Assembly: GCF_015234355.1 (NCBI RefSeq)
Contig: NZ_JADGMV010000001.1
Location: 372,001 to 436,000 of the forward strand
DNA length: 64,000 bases
Origin: Psychrobacter sp. NG25
GTDB taxonomy: Bacteria; Pseudomonadota; Gammaproteobacteria; Pseudomonadales; Moraxellaceae
Direction of reading: 5' to 3'
The notes beneath the pieces are model-generated. The model was not told the origin of the DNA, did not search any database, and worked only from the letters and a program-made list of their open reading frames with translations. Position 1 is the stretch's first letter; the number at the start of each line of letters is the position of its first letter. Positions 62,154-64,000 of the stretch are shown here, piece after piece. The position numbers and the translations under genes were made by a program.

Positions 62154-63281
62154 CTAAAAACTATAAAATGTTAAAATTTTATTACATATGTGAGTAATTT
62201 CATCGTCTGTCAAATAAGCATGCATTGGAAGACTTAAGACAGAGTCAGCAAATTCTATAGAGTTTTTGAGATCACCAAGTTGATATTTTGAGAATGAATT
62301 CAAGGCTTTAGTTTGACTCATTGTCTTAGGATAGTATATGGTAGTCGGAATACCTTCACCTTTAAGATAGTCCATTAGCTCTTCTCTTCTCTCCACTCTC
62401 AAAGTATACTGTGCCCAACTACTAGTATATCCTGACGGAATCTTAGGTACTATAATTTCATCAATTCCATCTAGAGCTGAAGAATATCTAACAGCTATTT
62501 TATTTTTTTCATCCACTTCACTATCAAATATTTTAATTTTTTCTAACAAAACAGCTGCTTGAATAGTATCAAGTCTACTATTATATCCAATATTTATATT
62601 TTCATATTTATGTGTTCCCTTACCGTGTACTCGTAAGGACTTGATATATTCTGCAACCTCTAAACTATCTGTAAATACAGCTCCTCCATCTCCGTAACAA
62701 CCTAATGGTTTAGCTGGAAAAAAGCTAGTAGTACTTATATCTCCAAAACTACATGCACTATCATTACCAATCTTCCCTCCAAAGCCCTGTGCTGCGTCTT
62801 CCACATGCCATAATCCATACGATTTTGCCAATCTATCAATATCTTTATGTTTAGCTGGAAGTCCAAAAAGGTCTACACTTAAAATACCAGCTATTTTTTT
62901 ATTGCTATTCTTCAACGCTAGTATTTTTCTCTCTAAATCTATAGGACATATATTGTATGTCTCATCAATATCTACAAAAATAGGTATAGCACCTAACTCC
63001 GCTATAACTTCAGAAGTAGCAAAAAATGTAAAATTAGTAGTAAGTACTAAATCATCTTTCTTAATATTAAGCGCAGCTAAAGCCAAACGAATTGCATCTG
63101 TACCATTTGCGCATCCAAGACAATATTTCCTACCTGTATATTCAGCTAGTTGCTGCTCTAAATCTACGCATTCTTGACCCATAATATATTGGCCTTTTTT
63201 CAGAACTCGAGATATAGCTTCGGCAATCTCTTTTTCAATTCTTTGTTGCTGGCGCTCTAGGTCTATAAAGTTAATTTGCAT
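62154..63281 (-). CDS. wbpE: PLP-dependent UDP-3-keto sugar aminotransferase (WbpE, DegT family)
   Basis: 375 residues from the ATG at 63281; two further in-frame ATGs lie 6 and 18 bp upstream within the wbpD end. The DegT/DnrJ/EryC1 signatures are CANGTDAIRLAL, EDAAQGFGG, the PLP-lysine block SFFPAKPLGCYGDGGA and NSRLDTIQAAVL. In the wbpABDE pathway the enzyme transaminates the 3-keto UDP sugar made by WbpB, using glutamate. Start overlaps the end of the acyltransferase gene, so translation is coupled. Confidence 0.9.
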   Translation of the reverse strand: MQINFIDLERQQQRIEKEIAEAISRVLKKGQYIMGQECVDLEQQLAEYTGRKYCLGCANGTDAIRLALAALNIKKDDLVLTTNFTFFATSEVIAELGAIPIFVDIDETYNICPIDLERKILALKNSNKKIAGILSVDLFGLPAKHKDIDRLAKSYGLWHVEDAAQGFGGKIGNDSACSFGDISTTSFFPAKPLGCYGDGGAVFTDSLEVAEYIKSLRVHGKGTHKYENINIGYNSRLDTIQAAVLLEKIKIFDSEVDEKNKIAVRYSSALDGIDEIIVPKIPSGYTSSWAQYTLRVERREELMDYLKGEGIPTTIYYPKTMSQTKALNSFSKYQLGDLKNSIEFADSVLSLPMHAYLTDDEITHICNKILTFYSF

Positions 63282-63834
63282 TATCATTCTCAAATTCATT
63301 TGTTAACTGTTCAAGCTTTGAACCATCGACATTATTACGGTCTAAACCTATTTTGTTGACACCTATTTCCTTTGATGGATTACCTGCATAGATACGGCCT
63401 GGCAAAACTTTAGCTTTTTTTGTTATTACTGTACCCATTCCAATCATTGAATAGCTACCAATTTTTTGTCTGGGGTGAACGATAGCGCCCATCCCTATAT
63501 TAACAAAATCACCAACTGCTACATGCCCCCCTAAACAAACATGTGCAGAAATTATAGACTGCTTACCAATTATCACATCATGAGCTATATAAGCTGCCTT
63601 CATTAAAAAGCTGCTTTCACCAATCACAGTATCTCTGCAAGAACCTGCATCTACAGTAACGTTACCTGTAAGGACGACATTATCTTCAATCTTAACCGTA
63701 TAATTTGAGTCTTTACCGAATTCTGCTTTGTACTCAGCGGGAAAACCAATAGTGCAGTTTGGTCCTATATATATATTATCGCCTAATACGACATTTTCAT
63801 TAACAACAGCAGATGGATGGATTGTATTACTCAT
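63271..63834 (-). CDS. wbpD: Left-handed beta-helix N-acetyltransferase (WbpD-like)
   Basis: 187 residues of hexapeptide repeats: VVNENVVLGDNIYIGPNCTIG at the start, then IIGKQSIISAHVCLGGHVAVGD and IGSYSMIGMGTVITKKAKVLPG, ending YAGNPSKEIG, the pattern of LpxA/NeuD-type acyltransferases. In P. aeruginosa WbpD acetylates the 3-amino group of the UDP-sugar to give UDP-GlcNAc(3NAc)A. The neighbour order wbpB, wbpD, wbpE supports this role. A His that may be catalytic lies in AYIAHDVIIG. Function is inferred from neighbours more than from sequence. Confidence 0.85.
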   Translation of the reverse strand: MSNTIHPSAVVNENVVLGDNIYIGPNCTIGFPAEYKAEFGKDSNYTVKIEDNVVLTGNVTVDAGSCRDTVIGESSFLMKAAYIAHDVIIGKQSIISAHVCLGGHVAVGDFVNIGMGAIVHPRQKIGSYSMIGMGTVITKKAKVLPGRIYAGNPSKEIGVNKIGLDRNNVDGSKLEQLTNEFENDNAN

Positions 63835-63853
63835 AAGTGATCCTATAGCTTAC

Positions 63854-64000
63854 CTAAGAAACCAACGACTGTTTTCTAATTGATTCTGTCATTTCAATAC
63901 AACAAACAGCTTCTTTTCCACCAAAACCCCTTCCTTCAAGTATTTCTTTATAACTTATTGTATGCAAATCGGTAAAACCTTTGGAGAACTCTACCAACTC
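63854..64000 (-). CDS. wbpB: C-terminal end of a WbpB-like UDP-GlcNAcA 3-dehydrogenase (partial)
   Basis: On the minus strand an open frame enters from the right edge and stops with TAG at 63854-63856. Its last 48 residues include TDLHTISYKEILEGRGFGG and end MTESIRKQSLVS. LHTISYxxIL..GxGFG is the C-terminal pattern of the Gfo/Idh/MocA oxidoreductase WbpB, which oxidises carbon 3 of UDP-GlcNAcA. The following wbpD and wbpE and wbpA in the window make this a confident pathway assignment. The start lies outside the window. Confidence 0.8.
   Translation of the reverse strand, partial: ELVEFSKGFTDLHTISYKEILEGRGFGGKEAVCCIEMTESIRKQSLVS

Overview
The window looks like a chromosomal segment of a Moraxellaceae gammaproteobacterium, most likely Psychrobacter. 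I infer this from moderate-to-low GC, AT-rich spacers, gene orders shared with Acinetobacter, Pseudomonas and E. coli (dapA-bamC-purC, ubiG-mupP-yciK, galU-ugd-pgi next to a phosphohexomutase), and protein sequences that read as Psychrobacter-like. No database search was possible, so the genus is a recognition call. There is no rRNA, tRNA, phage, complete insertion sequence or CRISPR array in the window.

Layout. 1-2.7 kb: a partial gene, then dapA, a very short BamC-like lipoprotein and purC. 3.2-9.6 kb: a membrane-anchored metallophosphoesterase homologue that has lost its metal ligands, a periplasmic Do-type protease and a CPA1-type cation/proton antiporter with a long low-complexity tail. 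9.8-16.2 kb: the usual pabC-mltG-tmk cluster, interrupted between mltG and pabC by a foreign-looking island of about 2.6 kb. 16.7-34.4 kb: aroE, a FUSC transporter, an acyl-CoA dehydrogenase, a tautomerase, ybaK, plsB, ettA, a ferredoxin reductase and fatty-acid desaturase pair, small enzymes, and a secreted protein built of 19 five-residue MQQP-type repeats. 34.6-51.5 kb: tex, ompR, a CobW-type GTPase, a DksA/TraR-like zinc protein, yciK-mupP-ubiG, dsbA, and a long minus-strand run mazG-comEA-pcnB-folK-panB-panC-rapZ-darP. 51.6-64 kb: the edge of a surface-polysaccharide locus with a phosphohexomutase, an inactive-looking UDP-glucose dehydrogenase homologue, pgi, galU, galE, a short KpsC-like protein, and wbpA, wbpE, wbpD and the end of wbpB, which would together make a UDP-2,3-diacetamido-2,3-dideoxyhexuronic acid.

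The most interesting part is the 12.0-14.5 kb island. It encodes a close homologue of the methyl-directed restriction enzyme DpnI, including the Asp53/Glu64/Lys66 catalytic set and two CxxC zinc pairs, and a small DpnD/PcfM-type protein. These are the two components of the pneumococcal DpnI cassette. Between them lie two tandem paralogues of a family I do not recognise. Each paralogue is preceded by the same pair of GATC-containing sequence boxes at an identical 22-bp spacing. This looks like an expanded DpnI system with possible common regulation.

Other points of note are the two pseudoenzymes (metallophosphoesterase, UDP-glucose dehydrogenase), the mini-BamC, a MITE-like intergenic repeat with CCACTATA ends, and a perfect 14-bp hairpin lying directly on the start codon of the CobW gene.
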